DNA of 7,938 nt from Deltaproteobacteria bacterium (GCA_030643245.1 DAOWME010000142.1:1-7938), one strand, 5' to 3'; shown: positions 1-6,074, counted from the stretch's first letter. A program made the numbers and translations. The notes: generated by a model from the sequence alone, not told the origin.

Positions 1-9
1 CTTTTATTT

Positions 10-319
10 GGCATCCTTCATACATCAGTTTACACTTTTGAAATTATGGCTGCTTCAACGGTGGTCAAATTTTAATCCGTGCAGCTGTTTGAGCATTTTA
101 GTGAGCGTTAAGAAAGAACAGGGGGAAAGCATCGTTTTTTTGAATGTTTGTAGTTTTAAAGCCTATAGGTTAAAATTAATAGCTTGAGGCTGTTCTTTCT
201 TTATGCTCACTTAGATGCGAGTTCTGCACGGGTTAAAATTTGACCACCGTTGAATCTGTGCCGAGACCGTTTTTTTATTAGAAAGTATAAACTATTTTAT
301 AGCTTTTATGAAGGATGCC
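10..319. mobile_element. MITE-like non-coding element, copy 1 (arms A-core-B)
   Basis: This is a 310-bp non-coding element with perfect 13-bp terminal inverted repeats (GGCATCCTTCATA at 10-22, its complement at 307-319). A perfect 8-bp target duplication TTTTATTT flanks it at 2-9 and 320-327. It is built as nested palindromes: terminal repeats, then a 31-bp inner inverted repeat (54-84 and 224-254, one mismatch), then a 21-bp pair (101-121 and 190-210, two mismatches). Left arm A is 44 bp (10-53) and right arm B is 65 bp (255-319). Both arms carry an AGTTTAYACTTT-like block inside the terminus. No ORF inside looks real, so it would depend on a transposase supplied elsewhere. A GG-starting terminus with 8-bp duplication fits families such as ISL3 or IS1595, but the parent family is not established. 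It ends 113 bp before the B12-binding gene. Confidence 0.9.
54..254 (+). repeat. MITE core segment, copy 1, bounded by 31-bp inverted repeats
   Basis: This 201-bp core starts with TTCAACGGTGG and ends with its complement. It aligns in direct orientation with 6330-6529, with about five substitutions and one single-base indel. The inner repeats differ from each other only at one base (AATCCG on the left, AACCCG when the right one is read inverted). That polarity is the same in both copies. The first 22 bp of each repeat are identical, so an exchange inside them would leave no scar. The GGTGGTCAAATTTTAA sequence vaguely recalls the terminal repeats of IS21-type elements; this is a weak resemblance from memory. 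Confidence 0.85.
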
Positions 320-327
320 TTTTATTT

Positions 328-432
328 CATTCGGGGGTAACCATTTTTGTTCCTTTGCAGCAGTAGGATGCGGCAATTCTTGTGAAAGTTGGAGGAGGTT
401 GCTGCCACAGATTTGTCTGTTGGAGGTAAGAA
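328..432. other. Leader between MITE copy 1 and the B12-binding gene
   Basis: This 105-bp stretch has no convincing gene; the in-frame reading from GTG at 381 stops after 15 codons. The only clear signal is the Shine-Dalgarno GGAGG at 422-426, six bases before the ATG at 433. I see no good promoter pair here, so transcription of the downstream gene may start in or beyond the MITE. With the MITE it makes 1-432 gene-free. Confidence 0.5.
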
Positions 433-834
433 ATGAAGGAGGCAAAAGGAATAAGGGTATTGCTGGTTTGTGACAGCTTAGGTCACAGCACTGGTTACTA
501 TGTAGTGGCGAAGGGGTTGAGGGAAGCGGGCATAGAGGTAATCCTGGGGGGATATCAGATCCCTAAAGAGATAGTGGAATCTGCCATCCAGGAGGACGCT
601 GATTTGATAGGGTATCGAATCATGGATGGTGCGCCTGAAGTATTGGTGCCGAGATTGGTGGGGTTATTGAAAGAAAAAGAAATGGAGGATACACCGATCA
701 TTGTGGGAGGGATCGTACCACCGCCCACGATACCGAAACTGAAAGCGATTGGAATAAAGGAAGTATTCCCACCTGGAAGCAAGATTTCGAATATTGCGGA
801 CTGCATTCGAGATCATACCCGTGCGGAAATCTGA
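433..834 (+). CDS. Stand-alone cobalamin (B12)-binding domain protein, MCM small-domain type
   Basis: This 133-residue protein corresponds to just the Rossmann-like B12-binding domain found at the C-terminus of methylmalonyl-CoA mutase and as the small subunit of split acyl-CoA mutases. Visible landmarks are the N-terminal strand IRVLLVCD, the cobalt-ligand loop with GHSTG (H18, G21), DADLIG at the end of the second strand (55-60), the VGGIVPP turn (91-97) and the final FPPGSKISNIADCIR helix. The loop departs from the family: the Asp of DxHxxG is Leu16 (an Asp sits two residues earlier, at 14), and the SxL position reads R-I-M (62-64). The axial His is kept. It may therefore bind cobalamin or a relative in a changed way, or act as a carrier or sensor. 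No large mutase subunit, MeaB or epimerase is adjacent. The start is ATG with GGAGG six bases upstream. Confidence 0.85.
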   Translation: MKEAKGIRVLLVCDSLGHSTGYYVVAKGLREAGIEVILGGYQIPKEIVESAIQEDADLIGYRIMDGAPEVLVPRLVGLLKEKEMEDTPIIVGGIVPPPTIPKLKAIGIKEVFPPGSKISNIADCIRDHTRAEI

Positions 835-872
835 TTTATTGCAAACTGTGGGGGTTTTAAGAACGGAAGCCA

Positions 873-901
873 TTGACTTTACCTGCAATTGCAGTTAAAA
901 T
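873..901 (+). promoter_or_regulatory. Sigma70-like promoter with palindrome in the spacer, upstream of the dnaJ-like gene
   Basis: TTGACT (873-878) and TAAAAT (896-901) are separated by exactly 17 bp, a near-consensus -35/-10 pair. The spacer contains a perfect 12-bp palindrome CTGCAATTGCAG (883-894), well placed to be a repressor operator. Predicted transcription starts near 908, giving a leader of about 155 nt before the chosen start at 1064. This is read from sequence only; no regulator is identified. Confidence 0.55.
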
Positions 902-1063
902 ACACTCAATCCTTGAGCCTTACGCCCGATGGATCACACAGCAGTGCGGGCAGTGCTTCTATGGACACAAGAGAAACCCCAAATTTTTTTTCTGAAAGGT
1001 GATATTCACATCCCCGCAAAGGAATGTCCAAGGTTTGCGGTGAACAACTACGCTGGTAATCAT

Positions 1064-1951
1064 ATGAATGGAAAAGACTATTATCAAATCCTCGGTTTGA
1101 ATGAAAAAGCGTCTGGGGAGGATATAAAGAAGGCCTACAGGAGGCTTGCCCTGAAGCACCATCCCGACAGAAACCCTGACGACAAGATTGGCGCGGCAGA
1201 CCGATTCAAAGAGATAAGTGAAGCATACGGGGTATTGGTTGATGAGGAGAAGAGGAGGGAATACGACCTCTTTCGCAGGGTCGGCCCCCAGAATGCATTC
1301 AATCGTGGGGGGTTTAAACATACCCGGGAGGACATCCTTAAAGATATCTTTAACAACCCCAATGCGAGTGATATCTTTGGGGATCTGGGCAGAGAGTTTA
1401 AGCAGTATGGCGTCAGGTTTGACGAAAGGTTTTTCAGAGAACTATTCTTTGGAAGAGGAGGCGTTTTCTTCGGAGGGGTACACTATCGTGGTCCCATGAG
1501 GCCTCATCGAAAGTCCGGGTCATGTAGATCCTTCGGAAACCTGTCCGGTAAGAGGCGCTGTAAGGTAGGGGCCGGGTTTGACGGGAGGGTGACGCAACAA
1601 AGGAGGCAACCGGAACGCGCTGAAGGTTTACTTGCAAAGCTTACCCGCAAGGTTGCCAAGTACCTTGCGGACAAGATGGTGGGTGAGAAAGAGGACCTTA
1701 AGCTACCCGGGCTTGCTCAGAAGAAAGTTGATCTTCATCATAGCCTGTCCATTTCAGCCGAAGGGGCCATTTCCGGGACAGATGTTACCATTTCCTACAA
1801 AAGAGGAAAGAAAAGAGAAAAACTTATGGTAAAGGTCCCTGCCGGAACTAAACCAGGGACTAGGTTGAGGCTCAAGGGAAAAGGGATGGAGGGTGGGGTG
1901 GGGGAATCCCCGGGAGATCTGTTTCTCAAGATAAATGTCAGGGATAAATAG
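1064..1951 (+). CDS. DnaJ/CbpA-type co-chaperone lacking the zinc finger
   Basis: This is a probable J-domain partner of DnaK that stimulates its ATPase and delivers clients. With this start it has 295 residues. The J domain spans about 4-69 with HPD at 33-35 after KKAYRRLALKHH. A Gly/Phe-rich linker follows at about 124-144 (FFRELFFGRGGVFFGG), then a basic stretch without predicted fold (146-185). There is one compact C-terminal substrate-binding domain at about 222-292, with the typical KVPAGTKPGTRLRLKGKGM and GDLFLKINV. No CxxCxGxG repeats are present, so it is type II-like. Only one C-terminal domain is visible, against two in CbpA (about 306 aa). The frame is open back to ATG 929, but that start has no ribosome site and adds 45 non-conserved residues. 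The family consensus begins just before KDYYxILG, so ATG 1064 is preferred; GTG 1040 with AAGG upstream is an alternative. Confidence 0.85.
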   Translation: MNGKDYYQILGLNEKASGEDIKKAYRRLALKHHPDRNPDDKIGAADRFKEISEAYGVLVDEEKRREYDLFRRVGPQNAFNRGGFKHTREDILKDIFNNPNASDIFGDLGREFKQYGVRFDERFFRELFFGRGGVFFGGVHYRGPMRPHRKSGSCRSFGNLSGKRRCKVGAGFDGRVTQQRRQPERAEGLLAKLTRKVAKYLADKMVGEKEDLKLPGLAQKKVDLHHSLSISAEGAISGTDVTISYKRGKKREKLMVKVPAGTKPGTRLRLKGKGMEGGVGESPGDLFLKINVRDK

Positions 1952-1983
1952 TCCGATCAGTTCTGTTGAGAAGGGTTACCGGA

Positions 1984-2008
1984 CAGTTAAAGCAACTCCG
2001 CTTAACTG
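1984..2008. other. Small inverted repeat between dnaJ-like and MBL genes
   Basis: CAGTTAA (1984-1990) and TTAACTG (2002-2008) form a perfect 7-bp stem with an 11-nt loop, 32 bp after the dnaJ-like stop. No T-run follows, so it is not a standard intrinsic terminator. It could be a weak mRNA hairpin or a protein site in the 87-bp gap. The short gap allows co-transcription with the next gene. Confidence 0.25.
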
Positions 2009-2038
2009 CACAGTTTAGGTGTGTAGAGAACGTCTGAA

Positions 2039-2701
2039 ATGAACAAGGTCTCCGAAGGGTTACTCGTAAGACAACTGGAGGTAGGGAAATTAGCGGTTTT
2101 CTGCTACCTGGTGAGTGATAGAGAGAGTGGGGAAGGGCTTGTTATTGATCCCGGTGGCGATACGGCAAAGGTCCTGCACACTGCATACGGAGATGGGGTT
2201 GACGTGAGGTTTGTAGTGAATACCCACTCTCATACGGATCATATATGTGGAAATGCGGAGGTTATTAGGAAAACCGGGGCTAAGCTGGTTATTCATGAAC
2301 TGGAAAGGAGATCTCTCACGAGGGTTCACAAGCGACTCCTCAACCGGCTACTGGGCGGAAGACCATCTCCGAGACCGGACATACTGGTAAAAAATGGTGA
2401 CACCATAAAGATAGGCGATTCGAGATTGGAGGTAATACATACACCCGGACATTCAAGAGGGGGGATCTGCCTTTACGGGGGCAACAATCTTTTTACCGGG
2501 GATACGCTATTCGTGGGAGGGGTGGGGAGAACTGATCTACCGGGCGGATCCAGGAAGGCCATCTTGAATTCAATAATAAGAAGACTTCTGGTGCTACCGG
2601 ATGAGACAATAGTATGGCCCGGACACAACTATGGGGCCTCCTCTTCCTCGACAGTCCTGAAGGAAAAGCTTTATAGCTCTTTTCATGCTGTCTGTGATTA
2701 G
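2039..2701 (+). CDS. Glyoxalase-II-like metallo-beta-lactamase-fold hydrolase
   Basis: This is a 220-residue single-domain metallohydrolase, expected in the cytoplasm because no signal peptide is visible. The full dinuclear metal site can be read: THSHTDH at 62-68 (H63, H65, D67, H68), TPGHSRGG at 135-142 (H138), FTGDTLFVGGVGRTDLPGG at 152-170 (bridging D155) and WPGHNYG at 193-199 (H196). The G-V-G-R-T-D-L-P-G-G stretch is typical of the glyoxalase II / persulfide dioxygenase branch. The long C-terminal substrate domain of classical glyoxalase II (about 250-260 aa) is absent, so the substrate (glutathione or other thioester, persulfide) is not assignable. A 12-residue insert rich in Arg and Leu lies around 97-110. 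The ATG has only a weak upstream GAGAA. It lies 87 bp after the dnaJ-like gene on the same strand, and its TAG stop runs into the REP-like repeat. Confidence 0.88.
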   Translation: MNKVSEGLLVRQLEVGKLAVFCYLVSDRESGEGLVIDPGGDTAKVLHTAYGDGVDVRFVVNTHSHTDHICGNAEVIRKTGAKLVIHELERRSLTRVHKRLLNRLLGGRPSPRPDILVKNGDTIKIGDSRLEVIHTPGHSRGGICLYGGNNLFTGDTLFVGGVGRTDLPGGSRKAILNSIIRRLLVLPDETIVWPGHNYGASSSSTVLKEKLYSSFHAVCD

Positions 2702-2783
2702 GGGCGAGGTCCAAAAAACTTCCCCATTTGTACATCTCATCCTGAGCGCCAACTTGAGGAAGTTATTTCGGCCTTGCCCCTTA
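2698..2783. terminator. REP-like inverted pair at convergent gene ends, likely bidirectional terminator
   Basis: Two inverted copies of a roughly 28-bp unit lie at 2698-2725 and 2756-2783. The left one starts TTAGGGGCGAGG and the right one, read on the minus strand, starts TAAGGGGCAAGG; both continue into AACTTCC. Together they can form a long imperfect hairpin with about 30 nt of loop. They sit exactly between the stop codons of the converging MBL-hydrolase and hisI genes, as expected for a bidirectional terminator or mRNA-stabilising REP element. No strong T-tract is present. A third copy of the unit is at 3700-3742. Confidence 0.55.
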
Positions 2784-2794
2784 GCTTTCAGGTA

Positions 2795-3169
2795 TTAGTA
2801 CACCTCTTTCTCGTCGAATACCTTGTCAGCAATAGTCACCAAGTTACCGCCCTTGACTTTTCTGTAAAAACAGCTTCTGTATCCGGTGTGGCAAGCGGCT
2901 ACTCTCTGTTCCACCTTGACCAGTATCGTATCCATATCACAGTCGACGAGGACCTCCTTAACTTCTTGAGTATGACCCGAGGTTTCGCCTTTCACCCACA
3001 TTTTTTCTCTCGATCGACTCCAGAAGTGCACCCTCCCGGATTCCAGTGTTCTTTTCAATGTGTTCTCATTCATGTAACCGAGCATGAGGACCTCATCATT
3101 CTCATGATCTTGAATGATGGCCGGTATTAGCCCTTTCTCATCAAACCTTATCTCATCCATGAATCTCAT
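2795..3169 (-). CDS. hisI: Phosphoribosyl-AMP cyclohydrolase
   Basis: This enzyme opens the adenine ring of phosphoribosyl-AMP to give ProFAR, the third step of histidine biosynthesis. The 124 residues cover the whole family fold: LIPAIIQD (14-21), MLGYMN (29-34), SRSREKMWVKGETSGHTQ (51-68), the metal motif DCDMDT (76-81) and ACHTGYRSCFYR (92-103). Zinc-ligand cysteines C77, C93 and C100 and the magnesium aspartates D76, D78 and D80 are all present. It is the stand-alone form with no HisE pyrophosphohydrolase domain. The ATG at 3169 gives MRFMDEIRF, matching the family N-terminus; TTG 3172 and ATG 3160 are alternatives. The start lies inside the end of the MOSC gene (17-nt overlap) with no good Shine-Dalgarno, so translational coupling is likely. 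No other his genes are in the window. Confidence 0.95.
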   Translation of the reverse strand: MRFMDEIRFDEKGLIPAIIQDHENDEVLMLGYMNENTLKRTLESGRVHFWSRSREKMWVKGETSGHTQEVKEVLVDCDMDTILVKVEQRVAACHTGYRSCFYRKVKGGNLVTIADKVFDEKEVY

Positions 3170-3623
3170 CAATGTTCTTTACCCTTATTTCATCAGAAAC
3201 CTCTACTTCACCACCTGTGATGACTCTGGCGAAGATACCCTCTTTCGGCATAACGCAGTCACCAGCCTGATAAAAGATGGCACATCTCGTATGGCAGGTT
3301 TTGCCGATCTGGGTTACTTCCAGCAAGGCCTCCTTCCCAATGGCGACTTTCGTTCCAACAGTTAGGTCCAACAAGTCAATCCCTCGGGTAGTAATGTTCT
3401 CGGCAAAGTCCCCAGGCCCGACATTCAGGCCCTTATCCTTCATCTTTTGTATACTCTCCATCGCCAGCAGGCTCACCTGGCGGTGCCAGTCACCGGCGTG
3501 GGCGTCACCGTCCAGGCCATGGCCCTCAATGAGTCTGCCCCTCCCTACATCTTTCTTCCTGACACCTTTGTCCCTGCTGACACATACAGCGGAAACCTCT
3601 CCCTTTGTCGCAACCGTTTCCAT
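3153..3623 (-). CDS. MOSC domain-containing protein
   Basis: This 156-residue protein is a minimal MOSC domain, the fold shared with the C-terminal part of molybdenum cofactor sulfurases and with YiiM-type proteins. Visible family landmarks are GLDGDAHAGDWHRQVSLL (36-53), PGDFAENITTRGIDLL (70-85), the cysteine segment IGKTCHTRCAIF (106-117) with C110 and C114, and DCVMPKEGIFARVITGG (122-138), which has a further cysteine at 123. Such small MOSC proteins are thought to handle sulfur or metal-sulfur groups for molybdenum or tungsten enzymes; the exact reaction is unknown. ATG 3623 has AGGG seven bases upstream, inside the perfect palindrome GGGTTAACCC (3624-3633), which could affect initiation or bind a protein. 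The stop overlaps the start of hisI, so the two are almost certainly one transcript. Confidence 0.9.
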   Translation of the reverse strand: METVATKGEVSAVCVSRDKGVRKKDVGRGRLIEGHGLDGDAHAGDWHRQVSLLAMESIQKMKDKGLNVGPGDFAENITTRGIDLLDLTVGTKVAIGKEALLEVTQIGKTCHTRCAIFYQAGDCVMPKEGIFARVITGGEVEVSDEIRVKNIDEIHG

Positions 3624-3692
3624 GGGTTAACCCTGGTTTTGTAACCGATCAGTAGACCTTCGATTCATTGTCTTAAACAACCTTTGCATGTC

Positions 3693-3911
3693 TCACCCCT
3701 TAGGGACGGGGACGAAATAACTTCCCCATTTGTGCATCTCATCTTCAGGCCATCTTTGCCCGATCTTCAAACACAAAATCCTCAAAATAGTTCGAGTTTC
3801 CCCTTCTCCCTTGTCCACCGCCTTTTCACCGACACCTTCCGGGACTTGGGGGCCGGTGACAACATTATTCTCTTCGATTGTGTCTTTTTCTTTGTCAGAC
3901 GCTTCGTTCAT
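3693..3911 (-). CDS. Small hypothetical ORF downstream of the EF-G-like gene
   Basis: This is a 72-codon ORF starting 13 nt after the EF-G-like stop. I do not recognise the product. The first 20 residues are strongly acidic (MNEASDKEKDTIEEN), the middle is rich in Gly, Glu and Lys, and a short hydrophobic stretch TILRILCLKIG follows at 41-51. The last 12 residues (KWGSYFVPVPKG) are simply the translation of the REP-like unit, so the natural C-terminus may have been replaced or extended by repeat insertion. The ATG is touched directly by GGAAG with no spacer, a poor ribosome site. The frame also stays open upstream into the EF-G-like gene (to 3983). It could be a real EF-G-coupled small gene or just untranslated trailer. 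Confidence 0.3.
   Translation of the reverse strand: MNEASDKEKDTIEENNVVTGPQVPEGVGEKAVDKGEGETRTILRILCLKIGQRWPEDEMHKWGSYFVPVPKG
3700..3742. repeat. REP-like unit, third copy
   Basis: The sequence from TTAGGGACGGGGACG through AACTTCCCCATTTGT to GCATCTCATC matches the left unit of the 2698-2783 pair. The shared tail, AACTTCCCCATTTGT followed by RCATCTCATC, is 25 bp with one mismatch. GGGGACG and CTTCCCC can pair as a short imperfect stem. It lies between the EF-G-like gene and the MOSC gene and encodes the end of the small ORF at 3693-3911. Dispersed units of this type are often spread by RAYT (Y1) transposases; none is in this window. Confidence 0.55.
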
Positions 3912-3924
3912 CTTCCGGTGACCA

Positions 3925-5997
3925 TCACTCTTCCTTGGACGCTTCGACAATCTTCTCACTGATTTGAACAGGAACCTCCTCATAATGAGAAAACTCCGTG
4001 GAAAAGGTTCCCCGATCGCCAGTCATTGAACTCAGGTCGGGGGAATACTGGAGAATCTCCGCCATGGGAACCTGGGCCTTGATTATTTGATTATTGCTTT
4101 TTGTGTCCATGCCGAGGACTTTGCCTCTCCGGCTATTGAGGTCTCCGATAATGTCGCCCATATATTCATCTGGAACCGTAACATTCATATTCATTATGGG
4201 TTCCAATAGAACCGGGTTAGCCTCCAATATACCTTTCTTGAAAGCCATTGAGCCGGCTATCTTAAAGGCCATCTCAGAGGAATCAACAGAGTGGAAAGAA
4301 CCAAAAACCAACGAAGCCCTGAAATCTACCACGGGATATCCGGCGATAACACCCTGTTCAATAGACTCAACGATTCCTTTTTCCACAGCCGGGATGTACT
4401 GTCTGGGGATGACGCCTCCCACGATCTTGTCAACAAAATCAAAACCTTCCCCTTTCGCAAGGGGCTCCAATTCCAGCCATGCGTCTCCGTATTGTCCTCT
4501 TCCTCCTGACTGTTTCTTGTATTTTCCTTGAATCTTGACCTTCCTCCGGATTGTCTCTTTATAAGGGACCTTAGGTAATTTGAGTTCCACCGCAGCGCCG
4601 AATTTACGCTTCAATTTCTCCAAGGTAACATCAAGGTGGACCTGACCCATCCCCGACAGTATGAACTCTTTCGTTTGTTCATCTCGATGGATCGTAAGTG
4701 TGGGGTCCTCTTCCACCAGCTTGTTCAATGACGCTATGGCCTTTTCCTCGTCCCCCTTGGATTTTGGCTCAACGGCAAAGGAAACTATTGGCGCCGGAGA
4801 GGTAAAGCCCTCAAAGACGATGGGGGCATTTTCATCGCACAGGCTGTCTCCCGTGTTCGTCTCTTTTAGCTTTGCCACAGCCACTATCTCGCCTGCGCCT
4901 GCCGCCGCCATGGGTTTTTGCCCCTTACCCTCCATCCGGAAGATCTGTCCAACCCTTTCCTTAACTTGCTTGGACGAATTGTACATCGTTGAATCAGAAT
5001 TGAGGACACCGGAATATATGCGGAACAAAGTGAGCTTCCCTGTAAACGGGTCGGCTATTGTCTTGAAAACAAAGGCTGAAAAGGGCTCCTCCTCCGGTCT
5101 CCGCACCTCTTCTTCCTTGGTGACAAGATTTATTCCTTTATGTTCTCCCATCTCCGTCGGAGAAGGAAGACATTGAACAATCTTATCCATGAGGGGTTGA
5201 ATCCCGATGTTTTTCAAGGCCGATCCATAGAGCACAGGGACGAAGTCCATATTGAATGTCCCTCTCTTTAACCCTTCATATAGATCTTCAGTGCTCAAGT
5301 CCTCTCCTTCCAGGTATTTCTCCAATAATTCATCAGATGTCTCTGCGATGTCCTCCACCATCTTCCCTCTCAACTCGGAAGCCTCCTCCTTAAGATCTTC
5401 GGGTATTTCTTCTTCAGTATACGATCCACTCTCTTCATCCTCATAGACCAGGGCCTTCATATTAATAAGATCTACTACACCCCTGAAGGCGTCTTCAGCC
5501 CCTATGGGCATTTGAATGGCCACGGCTTTTTTGCCGAGTATCTTGTCGATATCGTCAATGATATTGGAAGAGGACGACCTCTCCCTGTCCATCTTATTGA
5601 TGAAGACCAACCTGGGAAGTCCTAAGTCATCGCAGTATTGCCAACCCCTTTCAGTCTGCACGCGGATACCCGAGGTTGCATCGATAACGACCACAGCTCC
5701 GTCCAACACGGACAAAGAACTCCTGGCATCGTTACTGAAATTGCCGTCCCCCGGAGTATCTACTATATTCACCTTCTGTTTTTCCCAATCAAAATGGTGA
5801 AAAGATGAGCTGATAGTGATATTCCTCTTTATCTCCTCAGGTTCATAATCCAATACGGAAGTGCCGTTGTCAACCTTTCCCAGGCGCTCCGTCATCTTTG
5901 CATTGAAAAGCATCCCTTCCGCCAGAGAGGTTTTTCCTGCGCCGCCATGTGAAATGATGCCAACATTTCTCAGTTTCGTAATGTCGAGTTTTTTCAT
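3925..5997 (-). CDS. EF-G-like translational GTPase (second, non-canonical EF-G)
   Basis: A full-length 690-residue ribosomal translocase homologue (canonical EF-G about 700). GTPase motifs are G1 SHGGAGKT (16-23), switch I EEIKRNITIS (54-63), G3 DTPGD (80-84), G4 NKMD (134-137) and G5 SAL (259-261). Domains II to V follow; domain IV shows QSGGRGQYGDAWLELEP and GGVIPRQYIPAVEKG, then VDSSEMAFKIAGSMAF. The glycine-rich P-loop instead of AHIDAGKT marks the EF-G-like/EF-G2 subfamily rather than housekeeping fusA. The G3 position that carries the catalytic His in EF-G (DTPGH) is Asp84, so GTP hydrolysis may be slow or differently activated. No S12, S7 or EF-Tu genes are adjacent, also unlike the str operon. 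The start is ATG with AAGGAG five bases upstream. Role inferred: specialised or stress-related elongation or ribosome factor. Confidence 0.9.
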   Translation of the reverse strand: MKKLDITKLRNVGIISHGGAGKTSLAEGMLFNAKMTERLGKVDNGTSVLDYEPEEIKRNITISSSFHHFDWEKQKVNIVDTPGDGNFSNDARSSLSVLDGAVVVIDATSGIRVQTERGWQYCDDLGLPRLVFINKMDRERSSSSNIIDDIDKILGKKAVAIQMPIGAEDAFRGVVDLINMKALVYEDEESGSYTEEEIPEDLKEEASELRGKMVEDIAETSDELLEKYLEGEDLSTEDLYEGLKRGTFNMDFVPVLYGSALKNIGIQPLMDKIVQCLPSPTEMGEHKGINLVTKEEEVRRPEEEPFSAFVFKTIADPFTGKLTLFRIYSGVLNSDSTMYNSSKQVKERVGQIFRMEGKGQKPMAAAGAGEIVAVAKLKETNTGDSLCDENAPIVFEGFTSPAPIVSFAVEPKSKGDEEKAIASLNKLVEEDPTLTIHRDEQTKEFILSGMGQVHLDVTLEKLKRKFGAAVELKLPKVPYKETIRRKVKIQGKYKKQSGGRGQYGDAWLELEPLAKGEGFDFVDKIVGGVIPRQYIPAVEKGIVESIEQGVIAGYPVVDFRASLVFGSFHSVDSSEMAFKIAGSMAFKKGILEANPVLLEPIMNMNVTVPDEYMGDIIGDLNSRRGKVLGMDTKSNNQIIKAQVPMAEILQYSPDLSSMTGDRGTFSTEFSHYEEVPVQISEKIVEASKEE

Positions 5998-6022
5998 GAA
6001 ATCTCCTTTTAAAGACGCTGGT

Positions 6023-6043
6023 ATACGCTTTCAATAAGCGTAT
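6023..6043. promoter_or_regulatory. Perfect inverted repeat at the predicted EF-G-like transcription start
   Basis: ATACGCTT (6023-6030) and AAGCGTAT (6036-6043) form a perfect 8-bp stem with a 5-nt loop. It covers the expected +1 region of the minus-strand promoter and ends about 15 bases before the Shine-Dalgarno. It could be a DNA operator or a 5'-end RNA hairpin that stabilises the message. Confidence 0.4.
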
Positions 6044-6044
6044 T

Positions 6045-6074
6045 ATTCTATGTTAACCGATCGCGAAAAGTCAA
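6045..6074 (-). promoter_or_regulatory. Sigma70-like promoter of the EF-G-like gene
   Basis: On the minus strand TTGACT (6074-6069) and TAGAAT (6050-6045) are separated by 18 bp. Transcription would start near 6038, leaving about a 40-nt leader with AAGGAG just before the ATG at 5997. It is the only good promoter visible upstream of the minus-strand block, so it may also drive the downstream genes. Confidence 0.55.

Noticed and set aside
101..210. CRISPR-like repeat
   Set aside because: The repeated 21-mers are inverted, only two, and belong to the nested palindrome of the MITE.
328..432. Cobalamin riboswitch upstream of the B12-binding gene
   Set aside because: No B12-box-like sequence or multi-helix structure could be seen, and the region is too short for a full cobalamin riboswitch.
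929..1063. N-terminal 45-residue extension of the dnaJ-like protein from ATG 929
   Set aside because: No ribosome site, no recognisable signal or domain, and the J domain starts in the family-typical way at 1064.
1952..1984. GTCCG...CGGAC inverted repeat as terminator of the dnaJ-like gene
   Set aside because: A 5-bp stem with a loop over 20 nt and no T-run is too weak to call.
2774..3130. Plus-strand 118-codon ORF antisense to hisI
   Set aside because: hisI has all its catalytic motifs on the other strand; this reading is a shadow.
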